Source: Hordeum vulgare subsp. vulgare
Lineage: Eukaryota; Streptophyta; Magnoliopsida; Poales; Poaceae
DNA: 64,000 bases
Assembly (NCBI RefSeq): GCF_904849725.1
Contig: NC_058521.1
Coordinates: 142,504,744 to 142,568,743, forward strand
Reading direction: 5' to 3'
Every line of letters begins with the position of its first letter. Position 1 is the first letter of the stretch. The translations under genes were made by a program, and so were the position numbers. Below, in pieces: positions 31,331 through 43,197 of the stretch. The notes beneath the pieces were generated by a model, which worked only from the letters and a program-made list of their open reading frames with translations, was not told where the DNA came from and ran no database searches.

Positions 31331-31880
31331 ACCTACCTGCCTGTGGCCCAGGGCTGGCCCGCTTCGTCTACACAAGTTCGACAAGGAACAACACCGCATT
31401 GAACAAGGCCCTCATGAGGGGCCAAGCCTCACGAGGAGGAGCAGCGTCAAGACCTGCATGGAGGCTTCCTCAGGACTCCTCCGGATCGGCGGATATTCCA
31501 AGATAAGGCTGGGCCTCAGGAGTCAAGGGTGACGCCAGGAAATGGGAGGTGATCAGAAGGTGGCAGAGCAAGACAGCTTCCCCTTTCGGTGCAAAGAAGG
31601 CAGGAGCGAATCAGGACCCCAAAGGCATCTTCTAAAAGTTTCCCTTCCGGTGCAACTAGACCCTGGTCGCCCGCTGGCAGGACGAACATCACCCTCGCGC
31701 TCATCTCTACGGCGCTGGCAGCGGCTTTGCAGGAGAATACCACTTTTGGCAGGGGAAGCATGCTCCCGTGTCTCCCACCGAAACTGACCGTTGTGGGATC
31801 CCTTCCCGCCGACGATAAGGGAAGAGGACCCGGGCCTCCACTATAAATAGAGAGGGTAGGATACTTGAGAATGGGAGGAG
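31331..31880 (+). mobile_element. Ty3-gypsy LTR, left part (split by the BARE/Angela insertion)
   Basis: The sequence has the GC-rich character of a long gypsy U3 and ends with a good TATA box (CTATAAATAGAG, 31841-31852). It resumes at 40817 and leads to a PBS (TTTGGCGCGCCAGGCAGG) at 41118, so this is the 5' LTR of a plus-strand element. The left boundary is uncertain; 31331 is a working estimate. The BARE/Angela element entered about 30 bp downstream of the TATA box. Confidence 0.55.
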
Positions 31881-33703
31881 TGTTGGAATTATGCCCTAGA
31901 GGCAATAATAAATGTATAGTTATTATTATAATTCCTGTATCAAGATAATAGTTTATTATCCATGCTATAATTGTATTGAATGAAGACTCATTTACATGTG
32001 TGGATACATAGACAAAACACCGTCCCTAGCATGCCTCTAGTTGGCTAGCCAGTTGATCGATGATAGTCAGTGTCTTCTGATTATGAACAAGGTGTTGTTG
32101 CTTGATAACTGGATCACGTCATTGGGAGAATCACGTGATGGACTAGACCCAAACTAAATAGACGTAGCATGTTGATCGTGTCATTTTGTTGCTACTGTTT
32201 TCTGCGTGTCAAGTATTTATTCCTATGACCATGAGATCATATAACTCACTAACACCGGAGGAATGCTTTGTGTGTATCAAACGTCGCAACGTAACTGGGT
32301 GACTATAAAGATGCTCTACAGGTATCTCCGAAGGTGTTAGTTGAGTTAGTATGGATCAAGACTGGGATTTGTCACTCCGTGTGACGGAGAGGTATCTCGG
32401 GGCCCACTCAGTAATACAACATCACACACAAGCCTTGCAAGCAATGTAACTTAGTGTAAGTTACGGGATCTTGTATTACGGAACGAGTAAAGAGACTTGC
32501 CGGTAAACGAGATTGAAATAGGTATGCGGATACTGACGATCGAATCTCGGGCAAGTAACATACCGAAGGACAAAGGGAATGACATACGGGATTATACGAA
32601 TCCTTGGCACTGAGGTTCAAACGATAAGATCTTCGTAGAATATGTAGGATCCAATATGGGCATCCAGGTCCCGCTATTGGATATTGACCGAGGAGTCTCT
32701 CGGGTCATGTCTACATAGTTCTCGAACCCGCAGGGTCTGCACACTTAAGGTTCGACGTTGTTTTATGCGTATTTGAGTTATATGGTTGGTTACCGAATGT
32801 TGTTCGGAGTCCCGGATGAGATCACGGACGTCACGAGGGTTTCCGGAATAGTCCGGAGACGAAGATTGATATATAGGATGACCTCATTTGATTACCGGAA
32901 GGTTTTCGGAGTTATCGGGAATGTACCGGGAATGACGAATGGGTTCCGGGAGTTCACCGGAGGGGGGCAACCCACTCCGGGGAAGCCCATAGGTATTTGG
33001 GGGGGTCACACCAGCCCTTAGTGGGCTGGTGGGACAGCCCACCAATCCCCTATGCGCCAAGGAAGAAAAAATCAAAGGAAAGGAAAAAAAAGGGGAAGTG
33101 GGAAGGGGGAAGGACTCCCTCCCACCAAACCAAGTAGGACTCGGTTTGGGGGGGGAGAGTCCTCCCCCCTGGCTCGGCCGACCCCTTGGGGATCCCTTGG
33201 ACCCCAAGGCAAGGTCCCCCTCCCTCCTCCTATATATATGGGGCTTTTAGGGCAGATTTGAGACGACTTTCTCACGGCTGCCCGACCACATACCTCCATA
33301 GTTTTTCCTCTAGATCGTGTTTCTGCGGAGCTCGGGCGGAGCCCTGCTGAGACAAGATCATCACCAACCTCCGGAGCGCCGTCACGCTGCCGGAGAACTC
33401 TTCTACCTCTCCTCTCTCTTGCTGGATCAAGAAGGCCGAGATCATCGTCGAGCTGTACGTGTGCTGAACGCGGAGGTGCCGTCCGTTCGGTACTAGATCG
33501 TGGGACTGATCGCGGGATTGTTCGCGGGGCGGATCGAGGGACGTGAGGACGTTCCACTACATCAACCGCGATCTCTTATCGCTTCTGCTGTACGATCTAC
33601 AAGGGTACGTAGATCACTCATCCCCTCTCGTAGATGGACATCACCATGATAGGTCTTCGTGCGCGTAGGAAAATTTTTGTTTCCCATGCGACGTTCCCCA
33701 ACA
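31881..33703 (+). repeat. 5' LTR of the BARE/Angela element
   Basis: 1823 bp, from TGTTGG to CCAACA. The promoter TATA (TATATATATGGGG) is at 33231-33244. The PBS-like TGGCATCATGAGC starts at 33706, two bases after the LTR, and corresponds to the initiator-Met site of copia elements. Confidence 0.97.
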
Positions 33704-34959
33704 GTGGCATCATGAGCTAGGTTCATGCGTAGATGTCTTCTCGAGTAGAACAAAAAAGGTTTTGTGGGCGGTGATGTGCGTTTTGCTGCCCTCCTTAGTC
33801 TTTTCTTGATTCCGCGGTATTGTTGGATTGAAGCGGCTTGGACCGACATTACTCGTACGCTTACGAGAGACTGGTTTCATCGTTACGAGTAACCCCCTTT
33901 GCTCAAAGATGACTGGCAAGTGACGGTTTCTCCAACTTTAGTTGAATCGGATTTGACCGAGGAGGTCCTTGGATGAGGTTAAATAGCAACTCATATATCT
34001 CCGTTGTGGTGTTTGCGTAAGTAAGATGCGATCCTACTAGATACCCTTGGTCACCACGTAAAACATGCAACAACAAAATTAGAGGACGTCTAACTTGTTT
34101 TTGCAGGGTATGATTGTGATGTGATATGGCCAATGATGTGATGTGATATATTGGATGTATGAGATGATCATGTTGTAATAGAAATATCGACTTGCACGTC
34201 GATGGTACGGCAACCGGCAGGAGCCATAGGGTTGTCTTTATACTAACATATGTGCTTGCAGATGCGTTTACTATATTGCTAGGATGTAGCTTTAGTAGTA
34301 ATAGCATAAGTAGCACGACAACCCCGATGGCGACACGTTGATGGATGATCATGGTGTGGCGCCGGTGACAAGAAGATCGTGCCGGTGCTTTGGTGATGGA
34401 GATCAAGAAGCACGTGATGATGGCCATATCATGTCACTTATGAATTGCATGTGATGTTAATCCTTTTATGCACCTTATTTTGCTTAGAACGACGGTAGCA
34501 TTATGAGGTGATCTCTCACTAAAATTTCAAGACGAAATTGTGTTCTCCCCGACTGTGCATCGTTGCTACAGTTCGTCGTTTCGAGACACCACGTGATGAT
34601 CGGGTGTGATAGACTCAACGTTCACATACAACGGGTGCAAAACAGTTGCGCACGCGGAACACTCGGGTTAAGCTTGACGAGCCTAGCATGTGCAGACATG
34701 GCCTCGGAACACATGAGACCGAAAGGTCGATCATGAATCATATAGTTGATATGATTAGCATAGGGATGCTTACCACTGAAACTACTCTCGACTCACGTGA
34801 TGATCGGACTTGGGATAGTGTAAGTGGATCATGAACCACTCAAATGACTAGAGAGATGTACTTTTTGAGTGGGAGTTTAGCATATAATTTGATTAAGTTG
34901 AACTCTAATTATCTTGAACATAGTCTAAGTCCACTTTGAATATATTTGTGTTGTAGATC
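33704..34959 (+). other. Leader (5' UTR) of the BARE/Angela element
   Basis: A 1.26-kb untranslated leader between the PBS and the gag start. It has several short upstream ATGs but no long frame in the sense direction. A long leader with packaging signals is normal for this family. Confidence 0.85.
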
Positions 34960-37900
34960 ATGGCTCACGCAAGTGTCATCCTGAATTTTAATACATTCCT
35001 AGAGAAAGCTAAGTTGAAACATGATGGAAGCAACTTTGTAGACTGGGCTCATAATCTTAAGCTAATCTTACAAGCTGGAAAGAAGGATTATGTCCTTAAT
35101 GCTGCGCTAGGAGATGAACCACCCGCTACGGCTGATCAGGATGTTAAGAACGCTTGGTTAGCACGTAAGGAGGACTACTCAATAGTTCAATGTGCAGTCT
35201 TGTATGGCTTAGAACCGGGACTTCAACGTCGCTTTGAGCGTCATGGAGCATTTGAGATGTTCCAGGAGTTGAAGTTTATCTTTCAGAAGAACGCCCGGAT
35301 CGAGAGGTATGAGACCTCCGATAAATTCTATGCTTGCAAGATGGAGGAAAACTCGTCTGTCAGTGAACATGTGCTCAAAATGTCTGGGTACTCAAACCGT
35401 CTAGCTGAACTGGGGATTGAACTCCTGCAAGAAGCTATCACTGACAGAATCCTTCAATCACTGCCGCCAAGCTATAAAGGCTTTGTGTTGAACTACAACA
35501 TGCAAGGGATGAACAAGTCTCCTGGCGAGTTGTTTGCGATGCTGAAAGTCGCAGAGTCTGAACTCCGTAAAGAGCATCAAGTGTTGATGGTGAGCAAGAC
35601 CACTAGTTTCAAGAGAAACGGCAAAGGCAAGAAGGGCAATTCGAAGAAGAGCGGCAAGCCTGTTGCCAATCCGCTGAAGAAACCCAAGGCTGGACCTAAG
35701 CCTGAAACAGAGTGCTTCTATTGCAAGGGTATGGGTCACTGGAAGCGCAATTGCCCCAAGTATCTGGCAGATAAGAAGGCGGGCAAAGAAAAATCAGGTA
35801 TATTTGATATACATGTTATTGATGTGTACTTAACCGGCTCTCGTAGTAGTGCCTGGGTATTCGATACCGGTTCTGTTGCTCACATTTGCAACTCGAAGCA
35901 GGGACTGCGGAATAGACGAAGGCTGGCGAAAGACGAAGTGACGATGCGCGTAGGAAACGGTTCCAAGGTTGATGCAATCGCCGTCGGCACAGTGTCACTT
36001 CAACTACCATCGGGATTAGTGATGAACTTAAATCATTGTTATTTAGTGCCTGCATTGAGCATGAACATTATATATGGATCTTGTTTATTGCGAGACGGTT
36101 ACTCTTTTAAGTCTGAGAATAATGCTTGTTCTATTTCTATGAGTAACATCTTTTATGGTCATGCACCGACTGTGAGAGGATTGTTCATATTGAATCTTGA
36201 TAGAGATACGCATATACATAACATTGAGACCAAAAGAGTTAGAGTAAACAATGATAGCGCCATATTTTTGTGGCACTGCCGCTTGGGTCATATTGGTGTA
36301 AAGCGCATGAAGAAACTCCATGCTGATGGACTTTTGGAGTCACTTGACTTTGATTCACTTGACACGTGCGAACCATGCCTCATGGGCAAGATGACTAAAA
36401 CTCCGTTCTCCGGAACAATGGAGCGTGCAAGTGACTTGTTGGAAATCATACATACCGATGTGTGTGGTCCAATGAGCGTGGAGGCACGCGGCGGATATCG
36501 TTATTTTCTCACCTTCACTGATGATTTAAGTAGATATGGTTATGTCTACTTGATGAAGCACAAGTCTGAAACATTTGAAAAGTTCAAGCAATTTCAGAGT
36601 GAAGTGGAAAATCATCGTAACAAGAAGATCAAGTTCCTACGGTCTGATCGTGGGGGTGAATATCTGAGTTTCGAGTTTGGTACTCACTTAAGACAATGTG
36701 GAATTGTTTCGCAGTTAACACCGCCTGGAACACCACAGCGTAATGGTGTGTCCGAACGTCGTAATCGTACTTTGTTAGAAATGGTGCGATCTATGATGTC
36801 TCTTACTGATTTGCCGTTATCGTTTTGGGGTTATGCATTAGAAACAGCTGCATTCACTTTAAATAGGGCACCATCAAAATCCGTTGAGACGACACCATAC
36901 GAACTGTGGTATGGCAAAAGGCCAAAGTTGTCGTTTCTTAAAGTTTGGGGATGTGATGCTTATGTCAAAAAGCTTCAGCCTGAAAAGCTGGAACCCAAAG
37001 CGGAAAAGTGCGTCTTCATAGGTTACCCAAAAGAGACAGTTGGGTACACCTTCTATCTCAAATCCGAGGGCAAAGTGTTTGTTGCTAAGAACGGAACTTT
37101 TCTCGAGAAGGAGTTTCTCTCGAGAGAATTGAGTGGGAGGAAGATAGAACTTGACGAGGTTGTCGAACCTCTCATCCCTCTGGATGGTGGCGCAGGGCAA
37201 GGGGAAACCTCTGTCATTGCGACGCCGGTTGAGGAGGAAGTTAATGATGATGATCATGAAACTCCAGTTCAAGTTTCTGTTGAACCACGCAGGTCGACGA
37301 GATCACGCGCTGCTCCAGAGTGGTACGGTAATCCCGTCTTATCAATCATGTTGTTAGACAACAATGAACCTGCAAATTATGAAGAAGCAATGGTGGGCCC
37401 AGATTCCAACAAATGGCTAGAAGCCATGAAATCCGAGATAGGATCCATGTATGAGAACAAAGTGTGGACTTTGGAGATGCTGCCTGAAGGCCGCAAGGCT
37501 ATTCAGAACAAATGGATCTTTAAGAAGAAGACGGACGCTGACGGTAATGTGACCGTTTATAAAGCTCGACTTGTGGCAAAGGGTTTTTCACAAGTTCCAG
37601 GAATTGACTACGATGAGACTTTCTCTCCCGTAGCGATGCTTAAGTCCGTCAGAATCATGTTAGCAATAGCTGCATTTTTCGATTATGAAATTTGGCAGAT
37701 GGATGTCAAAACGGCGTTCCTTAACGGTTTCCTTAAGGAAGAGTTGTATATGATGCAACCCGAAGGTTTTGTCGATCCTAAAAATGCTGACAAGGTGTGC
37801 AAGCTCCAGCGATCCATTTATGGACTGGTACAAGCATCTCGGAGTTGGAACAAACGCTTTGATGAGGTGATCAAAGCATTTGGGTTTATACAAGTGGTTG

Positions 37901-38940
37901 GAGAATCTTGTATTTACAAGAAAGTGAGTGGGAGCTCTGTGGCGTTTCTAATATTATATGTGGATGACATATTGCTGATTGGAAACAACGTAGAGCTTTT
38001 GGAGAGCATAAAAGGTTACTTGAATAAAAGTTTCTCTATGAAGGACCTAGGAGAAGCTGCTTACATTCTAGGCATTAAGATCTATAGGGATAGATCAAAA
38101 CGCCTGATAGGACTTTCACAAAGCACATACCTTGATAAAGTTTTGAAGAGGTTCAAAATGGAACAGTCCAAGAAAGGGTTCTTGCCAGTGTTACAAGGTA
38201 CGAGATTGAGTAAGACTCAGTGCCCAGCAACTGATGAAGATAGAGAGCATATGCGCTCCGTCCCCTATGCTTCAGCCATAGGCTCTATCATGTATGCGAT
38301 GCTGTGCACTAGACCGGATGTTAGCCTGGCCATAAGTATGGCAGGTAGGTTCCAGAGTAATCCAGGAGTGGATCACTGGACGGCGGTCAAGAATATCCTG
38401 AAGTACCTGAAAAGGACTAAGGAGATGTTTCTCGTGTATGGAGGTGACGAAGAGCTCGCCGTAAAAGGTTACGTCGATGCAAGCTTTGACACAGATCCGG
38501 ACGACTCTAAGTCGCAAACCGGATACGTATTTATTCTTAATGGGGGTGCAGTAAGCTGGTGCAGTTCCAAGCAAAGCGTTGTAGAAGATTCTACATGTGA
38601 AGCGGAGTACATGGCTGCCTCGGAGGCGGCTAAGGAGGGTGTCTGGATGAAGTAGTTCATGACGGATCTTGGAGTGGTGCCAAGTGCACTGGATCCAATA
38701 ACCTTGTTCTGTGACAACACTGGTGCCATTGCCTTAGCAAAGGAACCAAGGTTTCACAAGAAGACCAGACACATCAAACGACGCTTCAACCTCATCCGCG
38801 ACTACGTCGAGGAGGAGGACGTAAATATATGCAAAGTGCACACGGATCTGAATGTAGCAGACCCGCTGACTAAACCTCTTCCACGGCCAAAACATGATCG
38901 ACACCAGAACTGTATGGGTGTTAGATTTATTACAATGTAA
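34960..38940 (+). CDS. BARE/Angela gag-pol polyprotein, one internal stop at 38653
   Basis: A single frame of 1231 codons from the ATG at 34960 to a TAG at 38653-38655, continuing open to a TAA at 38938-38940. Domain order is copia-type. Gag carries a CCHC knuckle (CFYCKGMGHWKRNC) near residue 252. The protease has FDTGS near 300. The integrase has the HHCC module near 435-475 and a DDE triad in TDVCGPM, SDRGGEY and VSERRNR near 500, 560 and 597. The reverse transcriptase has YVDD near 1000, and RNase H begins at VDASFD near 1172. All catalytic motifs are present. The stop removes the last 95 codons, including the RNase H end (CDNTGAI, KTRHIKRR). This is a very recent inactivation or a read-through case. 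Confidence 0.95.
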
Positions 38941-38980
38941 TTCACATGGTGATGTGAGGGCTAGATTATTGACTCTAGTG

Positions 38981-38992
38981 CAAGTGGGAGAC
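38981..38992 (+). promoter_or_regulatory. Polypurine tract of the BARE/Angela element
   Basis: CAAGTGGGAGAC directly precedes the 3' LTR and is the expected plus-strand primer site. Confidence 0.85.
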
Positions 38993-40816
38993 TGTTGGAA
39001 TTATGCCCTAGAGGCAATAATAAATGTATAGTTATTATTATAATTCCTGTATCAAGATAATAGTTTATTATCCATGCTATAATTGTATTGAATGAAGACT
39101 CATTTACATGTGTGGATACATAGACAAAACACCGTCCCTAGCATGCCTCTAGTTGGCTAGCCAGTTGATCGATGATAGTCAGTGTCTTCTGATTATGAAC
39201 AAGGTGTTGTTGCTTGATAACTGGATCACGTCATTGGGAGAATCACGTGATGGACTAGACCCAAACTAAATAGACGTAGCATGTTGATCGTGTCATTTTG
39301 TTGCTACTGTTTTCTGCGTGTCAAGTATTTATTCCTATGACCATGAGATCATATAACTCACTGACACCGGAGGAATGCTTTGTGTGTATCAAACGTCGCA
39401 ACGTAACTGGGTGACTATAAAGATGCTCTACAGGTATCTCCGAAGGTGTTAGTTGAGTTAGTATGGATCAAGACTGGGATTTGTCACTCCGTGTGACGGA
39501 GAGGTATCTCGGGGCCCACTCAGTAATACAACATCACACACAAGCCTTGCAAGCAATGTAACTTAGTGTAAGTTACGGGATCTTGTATTATGGAACGAGT
39601 AAAGAGACTTGCCGGTAAACGAGATTGAAATAGGTATGCGGATACTGACGATCGAATCTCGGGCAAGTAACATACCGAAGGACAAAGGGAATGACATACG
39701 GGATTATACGAATCCTTGGCACTGAGGTTCAAACGATAAGATCTTCGTAGAATATGTAGGATCCAATATGGGCATCCAGGTCCCGCTATTGGATATTGAC
39801 CGAGGAGTCTCTCGGGTCATGTCTACATAGTTCTCGAACCAGCAGGGTCTGCACACTTAAGGTTCGACGTTGTTTTATGCGTATTTGAGTTATATGGTTG
39901 GTTACCGAATGTTGTTCGGAGTCCCGGATGAGATCACGGACGTCACGAGGGTTTCCGGAATAGTCCGGAGATGAAGATTGATATATAGGATGACCTCATT
40001 TGATTACCGGAAGGTTTTCGGAGTTATCGGGAATGTACCGGGAATGACGAATGGGTTCCGGGAGTTCACCGGAGGGGGGCAACCCACTCCGGGGAAGCCC
40101 ATAGGTATTTGGGGGGGTCACACCAGCCCTTAGTGGGCTGGTGGGACAGCCCACCAATCCCCTATGCGCCAAGGAAGAAAAAATCAAAGGAAAGGAAAAA
40201 AAGGGGAAGTGGGAAGGGGGAAGGACTCCCTCCCACCAAACCAAGTAGGACTCGGTTTGGGGGGGGGAGAGTCCTCCCCCCTGGCTTGGCCGACCCCTTG
40301 GGGATCCCTTGGACCCCAAGGCAAGGTCCCCCTCCCTCCTCCTATATATATGGGGCTTTTAGGGCAGATTTGAGACGACTTTCTCACGGCTGCCCGACCA
40401 CATACCTCCATAGTTTTTCCTCTAGATCGTGTTTCTGCGGAGCTCGGGCGGAGCCCTGCTGAGACAAGATCATCACCAACCTCCGGAGCGCCGTCACGCT
40501 GCCGGAGAACTCTTCTACCTCTCCGTCTCTCTTGCTGGATCAAGAAGGCCGAGATCATCGTCGAGCTGTACGTGTGCTGAACGCGGAGGTGCCGTCCGTT
40601 CGGTACTAGATCGTGGGACTGATCGCGGGATTGTTCGCGGGGCGGATCGAGGGACGTGAGGACGTTCCACTACATCAACCGCGATCTCTTATCGCTTCTG
40701 CTGTACGATCTACAAGGGTACGTAGATCACTCATCCCCTCTCGTAGATGGACATCACCATGATAGGTCTTCGTGCGCGTAGGAAATTTTTTGTTTCCCAT
40801 GCGACGTTCCCCAACA
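38993..40816 (+). repeat. 3' LTR of the BARE/Angela element
   Basis: 1824 bp, nearly identical to 31881-33703. The differences I saw are substitutions near 39363, 39591, 39841, 39972, 40287 and 40787, and length changes in an A-run, a G-run and a CT-rich tract. Confidence 0.97.
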
Positions 40817-41117
40817 AGGAGACCACCGGAACCCTAGAACAACACACTGAGCCGCTTGGCCTCCGGAGGCACGAAAGCACTGTACTATCTCTCCATCAAC
40901 CTCCATGAGAGGTACTCCACCAAAGCAGGAGTAGGGTTTTACGCTTCGCAGCGGCCCGAACCTGGGTAAACTGCTGTGTTCTGAGTTCTCCTCACCTTCG
41001 AGTGAATTTTTCGCCGTTCCCATCGAGTAGAGGCTAGGCGAGACGAAGCAGGGAGGATCCTACGCACACACCCCTATGTTCGAATCCTTAGGGTTTTGCG
41101 GAGCCCGAAATCCGAAA
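40817..41117 (+). mobile_element. Ty3-gypsy LTR, right part
   Basis: Continuation of 31331-31880 after the BARE/Angela insertion, beginning with the target duplicate AGGAG. It has the R-U5 style of a gypsy LTR (GAACCCTAG, GGGTTTTACG, CTTAGGGTTTTGCGG) and ends immediately before the PBS at 41118. Confidence 0.65.
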
Positions 41118-41135
41118 TTTGGCGCGCCAGGCAGG
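41118..41135 (+). promoter_or_regulatory. Primer binding site TTTGGCGCGCCAGGCAGG
   Basis: A TGGCGCGCCAGGCAGGG-type site marks the inner LTR edge of the host gypsy element. I associate this type with the Ogre/Tat side of Ty3-gypsy (tRNA-Arg-like), which is inference. Confidence 0.6.
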
Positions 41136-41186
41136 GGGCATGTGAAGGTTTTCTTCCAGCTTCCTCTGTCTCAGACCGCAGCACCG

Positions 41187-41324
41187 ATGGCCGGCGATCT
41201 ACCGGCTCCTCCGAGCCTCGTCGAGCTGATCTCCGACCACCACGTCACCATGCTGGAAGCTCGCATGCCAGCGTTGCCGGATCAGGCGGCTCGTATCAGG
41301 TTGTCAACATCGTCTCCGCCGTGA
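41187..41324 (+). pseudogene. Start of gag of the host gypsy element, truncated
   Basis: An ATG (MAGDLPAPPSLVELISDHH) opens a 45-codon frame that stops at 41322-41324, just before the Athila-like LTR at 41329. Only the gag N-terminus remains here; the rest must lie beyond the right edge of the window. No domain can be recognised in so short a piece. Confidence 0.45.
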
Positions 41325-41328
41325 TGGC

Positions 41329-42896
41329 TGATACGTCTCAAACGTATCTATAATTTTTGATAGTTTCATGTTGTTATCTTGTCAACTTTGGATGTTTTGT
41401 ATACCTTTTATATCTTTTTTGGGACTAACTTATTAATTCAGTGCCAAGTGCCAGTTCCTGTTTTTTCTGTGTTTTTGACTCTTTTTTGATCTAATTTTGG
41501 AACGGAGTCCAGACGGAATAAAATCCCCGAAATAAATTTTTCCAGAACAGAAGAAGATCGGGGAACTTGAGGGCCAAGGCAGGAGGCCCACAGGGAGCCC
41601 ACAAGCCCTGACGCCGCGGCCAGGGGGCCCCGTGGCGACCAGGCTTGTGGCCTCCCTCGCGCTCCCCTGCCCTAGCTCTTTGGCCTATATATTCCCTAAA
41701 ACCCCAGAAAAAATCTGGGCGTCCACGAAACCACTTTTCTGCCGCCGCAAGCTTCCGTTTCCGCGAGATCTCATCTGGAGACCCTTCCCGGTGCCCCGAC
41801 GGAGGGGACTTTGGGCTGGAGGGCTTCTACATCAACATCATCGCCCCTCCAATGACTCGTGAGTAGTCCACTTTAGACCTACGGGTTCGTAGTTAGTAGC
41901 ACGATGGCTTCTTCTCTCTCTTGGATCTTCAATACAAAGTTCTCCATGATCTTCATGGAGATCTATCCGATGTAATCCTCTTTGGCGGTGTGTTTGTCTA
42001 GATCTGATGAATTGTGGATTTGTGATGAGATTATCTATGAATTATATTTGAGTCTTTGCTGATTTCTTATATGAATGATTTGATATCCTTGTAAGTCTCT
42101 CTGAGTCTTGGGTTATGTTTGGCCAACTAGATCTATGATTCTTGCAATGGGAGAAGTGCTTAGTTTTGGGTTCATACCGTGCGGTGACCTTTCCCAGTGA
42201 CAGAAGGAGCAGCAAGGCACGCATCGTGTTGTTGCCATCAAGGGTAACAAGATGGGCTTTCATCATAGATTTGAGATTGTCCATCTACATCATGTCATCT
42301 TGCTTAAGGCGTTACTCTGTTCTTATGAACTCAATACACTAGATGCATGCTGGATAGCGGTCGACGTGTGGAGTAATAGTAGTAGATGCAGAAAGTATCG
42401 GTCTACTTGTTTTGGACGTGATGCGTATAGATATGATCACTGCCTTAGATAACGTCATGACTTTGCGCGGTTCTATCAATTGCTCGACAGTAATTCGTTC
42501 ACCCACCGTTTACTTGCTTTCATGAGAGAAGCCACTAGTGAACACTACGGCCCCCGGGTCTATTCACAAGTATCGTCTCCACTTTTACTTTTACTTTGCT
42601 TTGTTTACCTTTTGCATTCAGTTCTCACTTTGCAAACAATCTATAAGGGATTGACAACCCCTTCATAGCGTTGGGTGCAAGCTCTTTGTGTTTGTGCAGG
42701 TACTTGTGACTTGACGCGATCCTCCTACTGGATCGATACCTTGGTTCTCAAACTGAGGAAAATACTTACTGCCGCAGTGCTACATCACCCTTTCCTCTTC
42801 AAGGGAACACCAACGCAAGGCTCCAAGGCCACGGGGAATCCTTTGCATATTTGCCAAGGAAGTCTGTGTAGGTGTAGCCAGCAGTAGAAGGATTCC
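41329..42896 (+). repeat. 5' LTR of the plus-strand Athila-like element
   Basis: About 1.57 kb from TGATACGTC to the first PBS at 42897. A TATA box (TATATAT, 41686-41692) follows a GC-rich U3. The downstream LTR sequence (AATGGGAGAAGTGCTTAG, CCGGGTCTATTC) is of the very abundant Triticeae type. The exact 3' end is inferred from the PBS. Confidence 0.8.
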
Positions 42897-42963
42897 TGGC
42901 GCCGTTGCCGGGGAAGGTCTTTTGTTGCTGTAGCAGAAGGATTTCTGGCGCCGTTGCCGGGGA
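42897..42963 (+). promoter_or_regulatory. Duplicated primer binding site
   Basis: TGGCGCCGTTGCCGGGGA occurs at 42897-42914 and again at 42946-42963. The two lie within a 49-bp tandem duplication that begins AGAAGGATT. Confidence 0.92.
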
Positions 42964-43197
42964 GGAGAGATCAAGTCAAGATCTATCCAAGTAGGTGTCA
43001 CGAACTCATCTCTTGCTTTTACCTGTTTTGCTAGTTGCCTCTCGTTTTCCTCTCCCCCACTTCACATTTGCCGTTTTCATTTGCCTTTCTCCTTTGCCGT
43101 TTTCATTTGCCTTTTGCCGTTTTCATTTGCCTTTTGCCGTTTTCCTTTGCCAGTTTTCTTGCTTGCTTGTGTTCTTGTTGGTTTGTTGAAGTCATCA

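Larger units (their letters stand above)
31881..40816 (+). mobile_element. BARE/Angela/WIS-type Ty1-copia retrotransposon, complete and young
   Basis: An 8,936-bp element flanked by the perfect duplication AGGAG (31876-31880 and 40817-40821). The LTRs start TGTTGGAATTATGCCC and end CCCCAACA, the signature of BARE-1/Angela/WIS, the most abundant Triticeae copia lineage. The interior has the PBS, a 1.25-kb leader, a gag-pol frame open except for one stop, and the polypurine tract AAGTGGGAGAC. The LTRs (1823 and 1824 bp) differ by about six substitutions and three single-base indels by eye. At a commonly used grass rate of 1.3e-8 per site per year this is of the order of 0.1 million years (inference). 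Confidence 0.98.

Noticed and set aside
33072..33557. 161-codon antisense frame in the BARE/Angela LTR (also 40184-40558)
   Set aside because: It is present identically in both LTRs and lies over the promoter. GC-rich U3/R sequence explains it.
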